Shown here: piece by piece, positions 27,271 through 36,322 of the stretch
Numbering within the stretch: the stretch's first letter is position 1
How the letters are laid out: each line of letters starts with the position of its first letter
Source: an uncultured Clostridia bacterium
GTDB taxonomy: Bacteria > Bacillota > Clostridia > Oscillospirales > Ruminococcaceae
Assembly: GCA_944382845.1 (NCBI GenBank)
Contig: CALWNN010000079.1
Span: 1-64,000, forward strand
Length of the DNA: 64,000 bases
Reading direction: 5' to 3'
The notes under the pieces: model-generated
What the model was told of the DNA's origin: nothing
Seen by the model: the letters and a program-made list of their open reading frames with translations, nothing else
The model's database searches: none
Translations under genes and position numbers: made by a program

Positions 27271-27456
27271 AAAACGAAGCAAACTGCGACGAAAAGCAAC
27301 TCGTGATTGACAATGACAAGTCATTGTTTAGAGTTAGCGGCTCAGAGGGTTTCAATTAGGGGTTTTATACCCCGCTGAAAGACTGAATGGAATCTGTCGT
27401 CTATAGAGGCAGACCTGACGATTATTCGGCAGGGGGACATCGGTAACTTCATTTAA
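27271..27456 (+). repeat. Dispersed structured repeat, copy 3, inside the hydrogenase operon
   Basis: A nearly full copy (about 186 bp) starting six bases after the phosphatase stop. It contains GACAATGAC and GTCATTGTT arms (perfect hairpin), the GGGTTTCAA...CCCCGCTGAAA hairpin, AGACTGAATGGA, and the closing box CGGCAGGGGGACATCGG. It separates the phosphatase from HydA2, which starts 37 bases later. No -10 box is evident in it. Confidence 0.85.
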
Positions 27457-27492
27457 GCCAATAATAAATTCATTCACAGAAAGGAAATTCAG

Positions 27493-28920
27493 ATGAGAAA
27501 GTTTGATACCAAAGTTCAGTATCTTAAGTACAAAGTTTTGAGGGAGGTTGCCCGTCACTCATGGAACGATGAACTGGTTTTTGAATTTTTCAATGATATC
27601 GCAAAAACTATTGTAAAAACCAAGGAAGCAACAATGAGATGCTGTATCTATAAGGAGAGGGCAATTGTTGCGGAAAGAATAAAGCTTGCGGCAGGAGGCG
27701 ACAAGACAAACCCAAATGTTATCGAGGTTATCGACATTGCCTGCGATGAATGCCCTGTTGGCGGTTATACAGTTACCGAGGCTTGCAGAGGCTGTCTTGC
27801 TCACAGATGCGAGGACGTCTGCAAGAGGGGAGCTATTTCCTTTGATGAAAACCAGAAATGCATTATAGACAAGACAAAATGCGTTGACTGCGGAAAGTGC
27901 GCTCAGGTTTGTCCTTATGGGGCAATTTTAAACATGAAGCGTCCCTGTGAAAGAGCCTGCAAAGTAAATGCTATCAATATGTCTCCCGAAACAAAACAGG
28001 CTACTATTGATAATTCAAAATGCATCTCCTGCGGCGCATGCGTTTATCAGTGCCCATGGGGGGCTATTATGGATAAGTCGTTTATCCTTGAAGCTATCCA
28101 GATATTGAAGGAAAGTGAAAACAACGAAAGGTATAAGACATACGCTATTGTGGCACCGTCTATTTCAAGCCAGTTTGTTTACGCTAAGCTTGGTCAGGTT
28201 GTTTCTGCTATCAAGGTCTTAGGCTTCCATAGCGTAGTTGAGGCCGCTCTCGGTGCAGATATGGTTGCATATGCCGAGGCTAAGGAGCTTTCGGAAAAAG
28301 GCTTTCTTACAAGTTCATGCTGTCCCGCTTTTGTTGATTATATTGAAAAGCAATTTCCTATGCTTAAAGAACACATTTCACATAATCTTTCGCCAATGGC
28401 TACGATCGCTAAGTACATAAAGAGCGTTGATCCTACCTGTAAGATTGTATTTATCGGACCATGTACCGCAAAGAAAATGGAATTTCAAAAGGAAAAAGTA
28501 CGCCCGTACATTGACTGCGTTCTTACATTTGAGGAACTTCAGGCTCTTATTGACAGCAAGGATATTGAACTTGATCAGCTTCCGGAAGACGTTCTTGACA
28601 ACGCTTCATACTACGGAAGAATTTTTGCAAGAAGCGGCGGACTTACCGACGCAGTTTTACAGGCGGCAAAGGAGCAGAATCTTGACTTTGAAGTCAAGCC
28701 GATTTCCTGTGATGGAATCGAAGCCTGTAGAATGGCGCTTCTCAAAGCTTCAAAAAATGTTCTTCCTGCAAACTTCATTGAGGGAATGGCTTGTAATGGC
28801 GGTTGTATCGGCGGAGCAGGATGTCTTACTCATGAAGAAAAGGATAAGAATCAGGTTGATAAGTACGGAAGAGAAGCTCTTGAAAAGACTATTACTGACG
28901 CTATCACACATATGATATGA
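27493..28920 (+). CDS. Monomeric [FeFe]-hydrogenase (HydA2-like, group B)
   Basis: A 475-residue enzyme that produces or oxidises H2. An N-terminal region of about 85 residues precedes ferredoxin-type cysteines: CDECPVGGYTVTEACRGCLAHRC, CVDCGKCAQVCPYG, and CISCGACVYQCPWG. The H-cluster is complete: Cys276 in TSSCCPAF, Cys324 in IGPCTAKK, Cys434 and Cys438 in EGMACNGGCIGGAG. The order and spacing fit the ferredoxin-dependent non-bifurcating hydrogenase that accompanies HydS in Ruminococcus albus, as I recall it. The ATG has AAAGGAAA upstream. A terminator hairpin follows the stop. Repeat copy 3 separates it from the phosphatase gene. Confidence 0.9.
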   Translation: MRKFDTKVQYLKYKVLREVARHSWNDELVFEFFNDIAKTIVKTKEATMRCCIYKERAIVAERIKLAAGGDKTNPNVIEVIDIACDECPVGGYTVTEACRGCLAHRCEDVCKRGAISFDENQKCIIDKTKCVDCGKCAQVCPYGAILNMKRPCERACKVNAINMSPETKQATIDNSKCISCGACVYQCPWGAIMDKSFILEAIQILKESENNERYKTYAIVAPSISSQFVYAKLGQVVSAIKVLGFHSVVEAALGADMVAYAEAKELSEKGFLTSSCCPAFVDYIEKQFPMLKEHISHNLSPMATIAKYIKSVDPTCKIVFIGPCTAKKMEFQKEKVRPYIDCVLTFEELQALIDSKDIELDQLPEDVLDNASYYGRIFARSGGLTDAVLQAAKEQNLDFEVKPISCDGIEACRMALLKASKNVLPANFIEGMACNGGCIGGAGCLTHEEKDKNQVDKYGREALEKTITDAITHMI

Positions 28921-28936
28921 TTTAATATGCAAAAAG

Positions 28937-28964
28937 ACCTGCCTTGAAAAAGACGGGTTTTTTT
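28937..28964 (+). terminator. Terminator of the hydrogenase operon
   Basis: ACCTGCCT (28937-28944) with AGACGGGT (28951-28958), one mismatch and one GU pair, then a run of T to 28964. Confidence 0.7.
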
Positions 28965-28998
28965 GAGCAATATTCCTGTTGTCACAGATTATAGCCGA

Positions 28999-29517
28999 CT
29001 AATAAAATAAGATTCTCACTGTAAGGACAGAAGCTACAAACCCTGTAAAATCTGCTGTAAGAGCGCAGGGAAGAGTATGTCTTGTGTGTTTTATCTTTGC
29101 TGCTCCGTAATATACCGCAATAGTATAAAAGGTAGTTTCTGTAGAACCCATAAGTACGCTTGCAACCCGGCCTGCAAAGCTGTCAGGGTGATTTTGAGTT
29201 AAGATCGTTTCAAGCATGGCGGTTGCTCCGCTTCCGGAAATCGGGCGCAATATTGCCAGAGGTACGCACTCGGCAGGAAAACCCAAAAGGGAAGTCAGCG
29301 GAGAGATTACCTTTGTAACAAAGTCTAAAAGCCCTGAAGCATTCAGCATTGCAATGCAGGTCATAAGGGCAATGAGGGCAGGAAGGATGGAAACAGCTGT
29401 CTGTAAATTTTCAGCCGCTCCATCTAAAAATTCCTCGAACACATCAATCTTCTTAATAAGTCCGGTTATAAGGACGGCTGAGATAACAAATGGAATTATT
29501 ATATCGGAAAAATTCAT
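28999..29517 (-). CDS. spmB: Spore maturation protein B
   Basis: About 172 residues with five hydrophobic segments and the nucleoside-recognition (Gate) domain. In Bacillus SpmA and SpmB are needed for spore core dehydration. Visible features are FLDGAAENLQTAVSILPALIALMTCIAML, RPISGSGATAMLETILTQNHPDSFAGRVASVLMGSTETTFYTIAVYYGAA, and the C-terminal FTGFVASVLTVRI. The ATG at 29517 overlaps the spmA stop as ATGA and gives the usual family length. A longer frame to 29577 would lie inside spmA. It is the downstream partner of spmA. Confidence 0.93.
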   Translation of the reverse strand: MNFSDIIIPFVISAVLITGLIKKIDVFEEFLDGAAENLQTAVSILPALIALMTCIAMLNASGLLDFVTKVISPLTSLLGFPAECVPLAILRPISGSGATAMLETILTQNHPDSFAGRVASVLMGSTETTFYTIAVYYGAAKIKHTRHTLPCALTADFTGFVASVLTVRILFY

Positions 29518-30125
29518 GTTTTTAGCATCCTCCCTGCATAACGACTGAGTTGTGCGGTTTTTCCAAGGGCTTTGCACATAAAAACACCTGCTGTAACGGA
29601 TATCAGTGAGGAGATCAGTATTGCAGGCAAAATGTCAAGTGGAGAAACACTTCCATGAGAAAGGCGCATGGCTGCTATGGTCGTTGGGAGAAGCTGAATT
29701 GAAGCGGTGTTTAAAACTACAAGCATAACTATGTTGTCACTTGCAGCGTTTTCAGTGCTTTCTTCCTCTTTAAGCCTTCTTACAGCTTCTATTCCAAGGG
29801 GAGTTGCGGCGTTTCCAAGTCCCAAAAGGTTTGCTGTAAGGTTCATGGTAATTGCTTTAAAAGCCTTGCCGTTAAGGTCAAGTCCTCTGAAAAGAAGTCT
29901 TGCTACGGGCTTAAAAAGTTTTGCAATAAAGTCGGTAATTCCGCTCTTCTGGGCAACTCTCATGATTCCGCCCCAGAAAGCCATCGAGCCTGCAAGTGTG
30001 ATCGTAAGCTGCACTGCGTCTCCACAGCCTGAAATTGCAGCGTTTGAGACCGAATTTGTATTTTCGTTGAATATACCGTAGACAAAAGAGATTGAGATAA
30101 GAAAAGCAAAGATGAATTTCATCAT
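29514..30125 (-). CDS. spmA: Spore maturation protein A
   Basis: A 203-residue membrane protein of the nucleoside-recognition family and partner of SpmB. Recognisable segments are SISFVYGIFNENTNSVSNAAISGCGDAVQLTITLAGSMAFWGGIMRVAQKSGITDFIAKLFKPV, LTANLLGLGNAATPLGIEAVRRL, and VMLVVLNTASIQLLPTTIAAMR. The start is the first methionine, MKFIFAFLI or one codon earlier. Presence of the pair suggests the organism makes, or descends from a lineage that makes, endospores. It is divergent from the AbrB-like regulator. Confidence 0.93.
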   Translation of the reverse strand: MMKFIFAFLISISFVYGIFNENTNSVSNAAISGCGDAVQLTITLAGSMAFWGGIMRVAQKSGITDFIAKLFKPVARLLFRGLDLNGKAFKAITMNLTANLLGLGNAATPLGIEAVRRLKEEESTENAASDNIVMLVVLNTASIQLLPTTIAAMRLSHGSVSPLDILPAILISSLISVTAGVFMCKALGKTAQLSRYAGRMLKT

Positions 30126-30220
30126 AAAACTTACTATCGCCTCCGATGATTAAAATGTTTCTGATAAGTTAAAATTTTTGTGGTTTTATCTTTAACTTGC
30201 ATTTTTTTCATAAAAACCTA

Positions 30221-30249
30221 TTGACAAATAATATAATGTAGTGTAAAAT
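30221..30249 (+). promoter_or_regulatory. Sigma-A promoter of the AbrB-like gene
   Basis: TTGACA (30221-30226), 17-bp spacer, TAAAAT (30244-30249). The leader to the ATG at 30340 is about 85 bases and holds paired CAGTA/TACTG and GGCTG/CAGCC segments, so it may fold. Confidence 0.7.
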
Positions 30250-30339
30250 ATAGGTTGTAGGCTGGTAGTCTGCAAAGCAGCCAGTAGCATACTGCCGGAC
30301 TGCAGGGGTAATAATTTTTTATGAAAGGGATATTGCACT

Positions 30340-30591
30340 ATGAAATCAACAGGAATCGTAAGAGAAATCGACACACTTGGCAGAATCGTACTTCCGATCG
30401 AACTCAGAAGAACTTTTGACATCAGCGCAAAGGATGCTATTGAGGTTTATACCGATCATGATATGATCATACTCAAGAAGTTCCAGCATTCTTGCCTCTT
30501 CTGTGGCGAAGGCGACAACCTTATCGAATATAAGGATAAGTATGTTTGCCCTAATTGCCTCAAGGCTCTTAACAAGAGAAGCGAAGACTAA
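30340..30591 (+). CDS. AbrB/SpoVT-type transition-state regulator with zinc ribbon
   Basis: An 83-residue DNA-binding protein. The SpoVT-AbrB swapped-hairpin domain occupies residues 1-50: MKSTGIVREIDTLGRIVLPIELRRTFDISAKDAIEVYTDHDMIILKK. A C-terminal zinc ribbon follows, CLFCGE and YVCPNCL. This arrangement is common in clostridial AbrB proteins that control transition-phase and sporulation genes. It lies back to back with spmA/spmB, so local control of the spore maturation genes is possible. It has its own promoter and terminator. Confidence 0.9.
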   Translation: MKSTGIVREIDTLGRIVLPIELRRTFDISAKDAIEVYTDHDMIILKKFQHSCLFCGEGDNLIEYKDKYVCPNCLKALNKRSED

Positions 30592-30623
30592 TTTCTTGAG
30601 AGCAAGTGTACACATGAGAATTT

Positions 30624-30652
30624 GACCTCTGTTACAGAGGTCTTTTCTTTTA
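30624..30652 (+). terminator. Terminator of the AbrB-like gene
   Basis: GACCTCTG (30624-30631) pairs with CAGAGGTC (30635-30642) around a TTA loop, followed by TTTTCTTTTA. Confidence 0.88.
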
Positions 30653-30679
30653 TTTTATGAAAAAAAAATTATATTAGAA

Positions 30680-30722
30680 CAAATAAGCCGCCCTGTTTCA
30701 GAATAACAAGGCAGCTTGTTTT
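30680..30722 (-). terminator. Terminator of the rpoD-rrf2 operon
   Basis: In minus sense AAGCTGCC...TTGTT pairs with AACAGGGCGGCTT with two wobble or mismatched positions. T-rich sequence follows. It lies about 17 bases past the Rrf2 stop. Confidence 0.65.
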
Positions 30723-30738
30723 TTTATATTATATTGGT

Positions 30739-31200
30739 TTACTGATTGGCTTTTACTTCTTCATCGCTGCGTAAAGGACAACTTTCGTTTATTTCATCCT
30801 GAAGTTCAAGCATATCCTGAAAATTGTGTGAGCTTAGTTTTTCACGCACATCACGACTTATGTCTGCAAAAATACGCTGGTAGCAGCATATTCCCGACAT
30901 TCCTCTTGAGCAGGCATAATCAGAGTCAAGGCACCTGCTGAAACTGTATGTACCCTCGATAGTTTCAATAACATCTCTGAGAGTAATATCCTTGGGATCT
31001 TTTGCAAGCTGGTATCCGCCTTGTGTGCCCTTGTAGGATCTGACAATCCCTCCGGAGACAAGCTTTCTTAAGATTTTAAGGGCAAATCGAATTGTTACAT
31101 TTGTCTTTTCGGAAATTGATTTAGCGTCAAGACGCTTATTTTCATAAGCAAGACAATATGTTATTCTTACCGCATAATCCGATTCAAGAGTAATATACAT
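30739..31200 (-). CDS. Rrf2 family transcriptional regulator
   Basis: A 153-residue winged-helix protein. The family pattern is at the N terminus: MYITLESDYAVRITYCLAYENKRLDAKSISEKTNV, RFALKILRKLVSGGIVRSYKGTQGGYQLAK. The middle carries several cysteines (RCLDSDYACSRGMSGICCYQRIF), placed where IscR/NsrR-type members bind an Fe-S cluster, so an iron-sulphur or redox sensor is plausible. The gene starts 17 bases after rpoD and seems to be transcribed with it. Targets cannot be told; the hydrogenase operon needs many Fe-S clusters, but no shared site was found. Confidence 0.88.
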   Translation of the reverse strand: MYITLESDYAVRITYCLAYENKRLDAKSISEKTNVTIRFALKILRKLVSGGIVRSYKGTQGGYQLAKDPKDITLRDVIETIEGTYSFSRCLDSDYACSRGMSGICCYQRIFADISRDVREKLSSHNFQDMLELQDEINESCPLRSDEEVKANQ

Positions 31201-31217
31201 TTATCCTACCTCTCATA

Positions 31218-32321
31218 TCAGTCAAGATAATCACGCACTTTGTTGCTTCTGTTTGGGTGACGGAGCTTTCTTAAAGCTTTTGCTTCAATCTGACGGATAC
31301 GCTCCCTTGTTACGTTAAACTGCTGACCAACTTCCTCAAGAGTTCTTGAACGTCCGTCCTCAAGTCCGAAACGAAGTCTTAAAACCTTTTCCTCACGTTC
31401 TGTAAGCGTGGAAAGCACCTGGTTTATCTGTTCCTTAAGAAGAACAAGTGAAGCAGCCTCTGCCGGAGCGGGAGCGTCCTCGTCGGGAATAAAGTCGCCA
31501 AGATGCGAATCCTCTTCTTCGCCGATAGGGGTTTCAAGGGAAACGGGATCCTGAGCGATTCTCATAATTTCTCTTACACGTTCAACAGGCATTTCAAGCT
31601 CTGACGCAATTTCCTCAGGTGTCGGGTCGTGTCCGTTCTGGTGAAGAAGATGACTTGACACCTTCTTTACTTTTGTGATGGTCTCAACCATGTGAACGGG
31701 AATTCTGATAGTTCTTGCCTGATCTGCAATTGCTCTTGTAATAGCTTGTCTTATCCACCATGTAGCATAAGTGGAAAACTTAAAGCCCTTTGTGTAGTCG
31801 AATTTTTCAACTGCCTTGATAAGACCTAAATTTCCTTCCTGTATAAGGTCGAGAAAGCTCATTCCTCTTCCGACGTAACGCTTTGCAATTGAAACTACAA
31901 GACGAAGGTTTGCCTCTGCAAGCCTTTTTCTTGCGTTAGCAGCCTTTCTTTCATCGTTTCCTGTCATTTGCTCTGCAAGCTGAATCTCTTCTTCGGCGGA
32001 AAGAAGCGGAACTCTTCCGATTTCTTTGAGATAAATCTTTACCGGGTCGTCAATGGCAATTCCATCTGTTGAGAGGCTGAGATCAACGCTGTCCTCAGAG
32101 ATCTCCTCATCTGGAGGAATAAGATCAAGAGCGTCGTCAGTTGTAATGTCGTCAATGATCTCAATGTTGTAGGCGGCGCAATTGTCATAAAATGAGTCCA
32201 TTTGTTCAACATCATAATCAAGCTTTTCCAAAGCGTCGGTGATTTCCTTTGTGGTAAGCTTGCCGTTAGCCTTGCCTTGTTCCATAAGCTCGTCAATAAT
32301 GTGCTTTTTGTCGTTGGTCAT
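31218..32321 (-). CDS. rpoD: RNA polymerase primary sigma factor RpoD/SigA
   Basis: A 367-residue group 1 sigma-70 factor. Region 1.1-like residues open the protein, and [29 protein letters not shown] marks region 1.2. Region 2 contains [61 protein letters not shown]. Region 4 ends with [30 protein letters not shown]. Length matches SigA of Firmicutes. It is 39 bases downstream of dnaG in the classical dgt-dnaG-rpoD order, with an Rrf2 gene after it. The many TTGACA-17-TATAAT sites in this window are its expected targets. Confidence 0.97.
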   Translation of the reverse strand: MTNDKKHIIDELMEQGKANGKLTTKEITDALEKLDYDVEQMDSFYDNCAAYNIEIIDDITTDDALDLIPPDEEISEDSVDLSLSTDGIAIDDPVKIYLKEIGRVPLLSAEEEIQLAEQMTGNDERKAANARKRLAEANLRLVVSIAKRYVGRGMSFLDLIQEGNLGLIKAVEKFDYTKGFKFSTYATWWIRQAITRAIADQARTIRIPVHMVETITKVKKVSSHLLHQNGHDPTPEEIASELEMPVERVREIMRIAQDPVSLETPIGEEEDSHLGDFIPDEDAPAPAEAASLVLLKEQINQVLSTLTEREEKVLRLRFGLEDGRSRTLEEVGQQFNVTRERIRQIEAKALRKLRHPNRSNKVRDYLD

Positions 32322-32360
32322 AGCAATTCTCCTTTTGATTTCCTATAAATTTAATAACAA

Positions 32361-34121
32361 TTATTTTTTTGAATTTCTTAAACTTTTCTGTAGGTCAAGA
32401 AGATCTTCGTCGGTTATATCCGAATTACTTTTTTGCGGTGCATAATTGTTAAGGACCTTAATATAGTCTGCGATTGTCTGACTTGTTTCGGTCTGTTCCT
32501 TTGAAAGTGCGATTATTTCGGATATTTTACCCATTTCATCAGAAGAAAATTCATCATGAAATGAAGAAATGGAGTGATCCTCTGAATTTTTTATCTTATT
32601 TAACAGGCTTGCGTAGATTTTTCTGTAAACAGGGGTTATGAATTTGTCCTCGGAAAGTTCGCTGCTTATATTATCAGCGCAGTCCGGATTTAAGAATATG
32701 TAACTTAAGATCCCCTTTTCAGCTCTTACCTCCCTTGGATTTGAAGCCTCTTCGGGAGAAAGCCCCTTAGGTTTGCTGTCTGCAAAGGTAACCGTCCTTG
32801 TCCATTCACGCTTTTTGCGAGCTTTGGTTTTTTTGCGGATAATGCTTTGCACTTCAGCCTCGACAACTGATTTGGAAACTCCGTTTTCATTTGCAACCTT
32901 AGAGATATAAAACTCTCTTTCAATGGGACTTAAAATGTCTGCAAGAACGTTAAAACATCTTTTCATGTACTCTATCCTGCCAACATCGCTTTCAATATCA
33001 ATTCCTGACGCACACTTTTCAAGTTCAAAATTAATAGCGCCCTCCGAACTGTTTATAAGATGAGCAAAAGCAGGCGCACCGTACTTTTGAATGTATTCGT
33101 CAGGGTCTTTTGCACCCTTCATTTTAATGACTTTCGTACTTATGCCTACCTCGGACAGAATGTTCAGGGCCTTTTGTGTTGCCTTTTGTCCCGCTTCGTC
33201 AGAGTCGTAACAGATAACCACTTCATTGCAGTACTGTGACATAAGCCTTGCGTGCTCAGGAGTTATGGCTGTTCCGCAGGTGGCGACCGCATTTTCAAAG
33301 CCTGCCTGATGAAGGGAGATAACGTCCATATTTCCTTCGCAAAGAAGTATCTGTTTTTTCTTTGCGGCTTCACTCTTTGCGTAGTTCAGACAAAATAACG
33401 TCTTGTTTTTCTGAAACACAAGAGTCTCCTTGGAGTTTAAATATTTTCTGTTGTCATCGCCTAAGGTCCTTCCGCCGAAAGCTATAACATTTCCCCTAAG
33501 GTCAAAGAAAGGAAACATAACTCTGTTCATAAAAAAATCAAAGGAGTTCCTGCTTTTTCCCGAAACGGTAATTAAACTTCCGTCAATAAGCTCCTGCTCG
33601 GTAAAGCCTTGGGAGGTAAGAGCATATTTAAGTCCGTTCCAACTGTCAATTGCGACTCCCAATCCGAATTTTTTTATAGTTTCAAGCTTAAGGCCTCTTT
33701 TTAATAGATATTCAAGTCCTTTTTTTCCTTGTTCGGTTTTCAGATTAGAGTAAAAATATTTGGCGGCAGCCCTGTTCATTTCGTAAAGGCGCTGTTTTCT
33801 TTTTGCAAAATTATCGCCCTGCCTTTCGTCCTCAGGCATTTCAAGTCCGCTTCTTTGCGCAAGAAGTCTTACCGCTTCAATATAGCTTAAATTTTCTATT
33901 TTCATTATAAAGGTGATAACATCTCCGCCTGCGCCGCATCCAAAGCAGTAAAAGCTGTCAGTGTCGGGGTATATGGTGCAGGACGGAGTTTTTTCGCTGT
34001 GAAAAGGGCAGAGGCATTTTGAAATGCGATTTGTCCGTTTTAACGTTACATAGCTTGAAACAACGTCCTCTATTCTGTTCATTGAACGAAGCCTGTCAAG
34101 AAAATCTCCGGGCAGCGGCAT
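32361..34121 (-). CDS. dnaG: DNA primase
   Basis: A 586-residue primase that makes RNA primers for the replisome. The N-terminal CHC2 zinc domain is visible as CLCPFHSEKTPSCTIYPDTDSFYCFGCGAGGD. The RNA polymerase domain follows with RVMFPFFDLRGNVIAFGGRTL and the TOPRIM motifs ILLCEGNMDVISL and VVICYDSDEAGQKA. The C-terminal part (from about 440) is helical and would bind the DnaB helicase. The total is close to the usual 590-600 residues. It lies between dgt and rpoD on the minus strand. Confidence 0.96.
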   Translation of the reverse strand: MPLPGDFLDRLRSMNRIEDVVSSYVTLKRTNRISKCLCPFHSEKTPSCTIYPDTDSFYCFGCGAGGDVITFIMKIENLSYIEAVRLLAQRSGLEMPEDERQGDNFAKRKQRLYEMNRAAAKYFYSNLKTEQGKKGLEYLLKRGLKLETIKKFGLGVAIDSWNGLKYALTSQGFTEQELIDGSLITVSGKSRNSFDFFMNRVMFPFFDLRGNVIAFGGRTLGDDNRKYLNSKETLVFQKNKTLFCLNYAKSEAAKKKQILLCEGNMDVISLHQAGFENAVATCGTAITPEHARLMSQYCNEVVICYDSDEAGQKATQKALNILSEVGISTKVIKMKGAKDPDEYIQKYGAPAFAHLINSSEGAINFELEKCASGIDIESDVGRIEYMKRCFNVLADILSPIEREFYISKVANENGVSKSVVEAEVQSIIRKKTKARKKREWTRTVTFADSKPKGLSPEEASNPREVRAEKGILSYIFLNPDCADNISSELSEDKFITPVYRKIYASLLNKIKNSEDHSISSFHDEFSSDEMGKISEIIALSKEQTETSQTIADYIKVLNNYAPQKSNSDITDEDLLDLQKSLRNSKK

Positions 34122-34177
34122 AGTTATCCCTCCTTTTTAATTGCTGTCTTTATATGTTTGAAGTTTGAAGCCAGTTG

Positions 34178-35191
34178 TTAAACGCGTTGCCAACCCTTTG
34201 GGATAAAAAGTTCGGAAAAGACTCTTATTGCATAGCTGTCGGTCATTCCCGCAACATAGTCGCACACAGCTTTTTCTATTCCGAATTTTTCTCCAAGGTC
34301 TCGATAAAGTTCAGGAAGCTCGTCCTTGTTTCTGACAAAATGTTCGTAAAGTTTTTCTATCATTCCTTGTGCCTTTGATTCTTCAGACTTGCACACAGGA
34401 TTTGTATAAACGCTTTCAAACATAAATTTATGAAGCGCCTGATGAGCGGATTTGTACGGCTCTTCAATATCTATGTTTTCTCCTCCGTGCCGTATGATCG
34501 AATTAACAAGAGTAGTTATTCTTTTTGATTTTGAATTTCCCAGGACTTCGGTTATTTCCTTTGGAATGTCCTGTTCAGTCATTACTCCGGCACGGATAGA
34601 GTCGTCAATGTCGTGATTAATGTAAGCAATAACGTCCGCAAGCCGCACGATATAACCTTCTCTTGTATCTGCGATATCATTTGTATGTTTTAGTATACCG
34701 TCACGGACTTCATATGTAAGGTTAAGCCCTTTTCCGTCGTTTTCAATATTGTCCACAACTCTCAAACTCTGCTTGTAGTGCTTGAAACCATCGGGGCAAA
34801 GCTTGTCAAGCATTCTTTCCCCGGCGTGACCAAACGGAGTATGTCCAAGGTCGTGACCCAAGGCAATGGCTTCAGTCAGGTCTTCGTTTAGCAAAAGAGC
34901 TTTGGCAATAGTTCTTGCTATCTGGGAAACCTCAAGGGTATGTGTAAGCCTTGTACGGTAATGATCCCCTGAAGGAATAAGAAAAACCTGTGTTTTGTGT
35001 TTTAATCTTCTGAATGAATTACAGTGGATTATCCTGTCACGGTCACGTTGAAATTCCGTCCTTACACTGTCTTTTTCGGCCGGAGAAAGTCTGCCTTTTG
35101 ACTCGCACGAAAGGCAGGCATAAGGAGAAAATATCTGCTTTTCAATCTTTTCAGAAACAATTCTCGGACAGATTTCAATATCAGTCGTCAT
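34178..35191 (-). CDS. dgt: Deoxyguanosinetriphosphate triphosphohydrolase-like HD protein
   Basis: A 337-residue HD-domain phosphohydrolase that splits dNTPs into deoxynucleoside and triphosphate. The metal-binding residues appear in YRTRLTHTLEVSQIARTIAKAL, ALGHDLGHTPFGHAGERML, and VRLADVIAYINHDIDD. An early FRRLKHKTQVF loop is also typical. Dgt-like proteins preceding dnaG-rpoD are widespread in clostridia and may affect sporulation or dNTP pools. No unusual insert or truncation is seen. Confidence 0.9.
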   Translation of the reverse strand: MTTDIEICPRIVSEKIEKQIFSPYACLSCESKGRLSPAEKDSVRTEFQRDRDRIIHCNSFRRLKHKTQVFLIPSGDHYRTRLTHTLEVSQIARTIAKALLLNEDLTEAIALGHDLGHTPFGHAGERMLDKLCPDGFKHYKQSLRVVDNIENDGKGLNLTYEVRDGILKHTNDIADTREGYIVRLADVIAYINHDIDDSIRAGVMTEQDIPKEITEVLGNSKSKRITTLVNSIIRHGGENIDIEEPYKSAHQALHKFMFESVYTNPVCKSEESKAQGMIEKLYEHFVRNKDELPELYRDLGEKFGIEKAVCDYVAGMTDSYAIRVFSELFIPKGWQRV

Positions 35192-35299
35192 ATCATTCAG
35201 CCCCCTTCAAAGCGAGATTTTACCTTTCTAATATAAATATACGTCCAAAATAAAAATACACCTTTAAAGTATACAAAACTTTGTAGAATTGCACAAATT

Positions 35300-35920
35300 T
35301 CAAGCAAAATCGGCATTAAAAATTTTCGATTGTGACAATAGAACACTGCCATTGCAGATATCAGTTATTTTTTCTTTCAGTGAAGAAATAAATATCTTTT
35401 TCACAAGCATTTTAATTGTAACGTCGTTTTCAAAAATCGTATCAAGGATTTTCACTTGAAACTCAGGCAAAACATACGAAATTTTTCCGTATAGGGAGTA
35501 GTCGCACGAGACAGTAATTTCAGCACATTCGCACATTATCATTTTCTGCGCTGCGTCAACAGCTATTTTGCATCCCTTTGAATATGCCCGTACAAGTCCG
35601 CCGCCTCCAAGAAGTATACCTCCGAAATAACGGGTAACAACAACGCACACATCCGTAAGACCTTCCTTTTGCAGTACATCGAGAACAGGAACTCCAGCAG
35701 TACCCTGAGGCTCGCCGTCGTCGGAATATCTGATTGTGTTTTCTTCTCTTAGGATATATGCGTAGACGTTGTGCCTGGCTTTGCGGTTTTTTGCCCTTAT
35801 TTCATTGATAAATGCGACAGCTTCTTCCGATGTTTCAACGTGTTTTATATAGCCTACAAATTCAGATTTTTTTTCAATAAATGAATCTTCCGCACTGCCG
35901 TTTATTGTAATGTAGTCCAT
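35300..35920 (-). CDS. YigZ/IMPACT family protein
   Basis: A 206-residue protein. The N-terminal IMPACT domain has SFIEKKSEFVGYIKHV, NAYIL-type spacing seen here as KARHNVYAYIL, SDDGEPQGTAGVPVLDVL, and VVTRYFGGILLGGGGLVRAYS. The C-terminal 70 residues form the ferredoxin-like domain found in YigZ. Bacterial members interact with translation or stress regulation, but no reaction is proven. The gene is separate from dgt by about 100 bases and upstream of it. Confidence 0.88.
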   Translation of the reverse strand: MDYITINGSAEDSFIEKKSEFVGYIKHVETSEEAVAFINEIRAKNRKARHNVYAYILREENTIRYSDDGEPQGTAGVPVLDVLQKEGLTDVCVVVTRYFGGILLGGGGLVRAYSKGCKIAVDAAQKMIMCECAEITVSCDYSLYGKISYVLPEFQVKILDTIFENDVTIKMLVKKIFISSLKEKITDICNGSVLLSQSKIFNADFA

Positions 35921-35991
35921 GATTTCTCCTTAGAATATTTAAAAAAATAAACGGGGAAGTCATACAGCCCCGTTTATTTAAATTACAAATA

Positions 35992-36192
35992 TTAGTCAAG
36001 ATTGAATCTCTTCTTGAATCTGTCAACACGTCCGCCTGTATCAACAAGCTTCTGCTTGCCGGTGAAGTATGGGTGGCACTTTGAGCAGATTTCAACCTTG
36101 ATGTCCTTCTTTGTTGAACGAGTTTCAATAACGTTTCCGCAAGCGCAGGTAATAGTTGTTGCCTCGTACTTAGGATGGATTCCTTCCTTCAT
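35992..36192 (-). CDS. rpmE: 50S ribosomal protein L31
   Basis: A 66-residue ribosomal protein of the zinc-binding (C+) type: [59 protein letters not shown]. The ligands are CxC and CxxC, so zinc is needed and a zinc-free paralogue might exist elsewhere. GGAGGAAG precedes the ATG. A promoter lies at 36323-36351 on the minus strand, leaving a leader of about 125 bases that could hold an autoregulatory L31 structure. Confidence 0.96.
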   Translation of the reverse strand: MKEGIHPKYEATTITCACGNVIETRSTKKDIKVEICSKCHPYFTGKQKLVDTGGRVDRFKKRFNLD

Positions 36193-36322
36193 TGCACTTC
36201 CTCCTTTCCAAACTAAAAATTATGACTCATAGAAGCCCATCATCCTTAGTTCAGACAGTAGTTCTATGGATTTATCATAAAAGCGCATATTATAAAAAAG
36301 TAATATAACATACAGCCTTATA

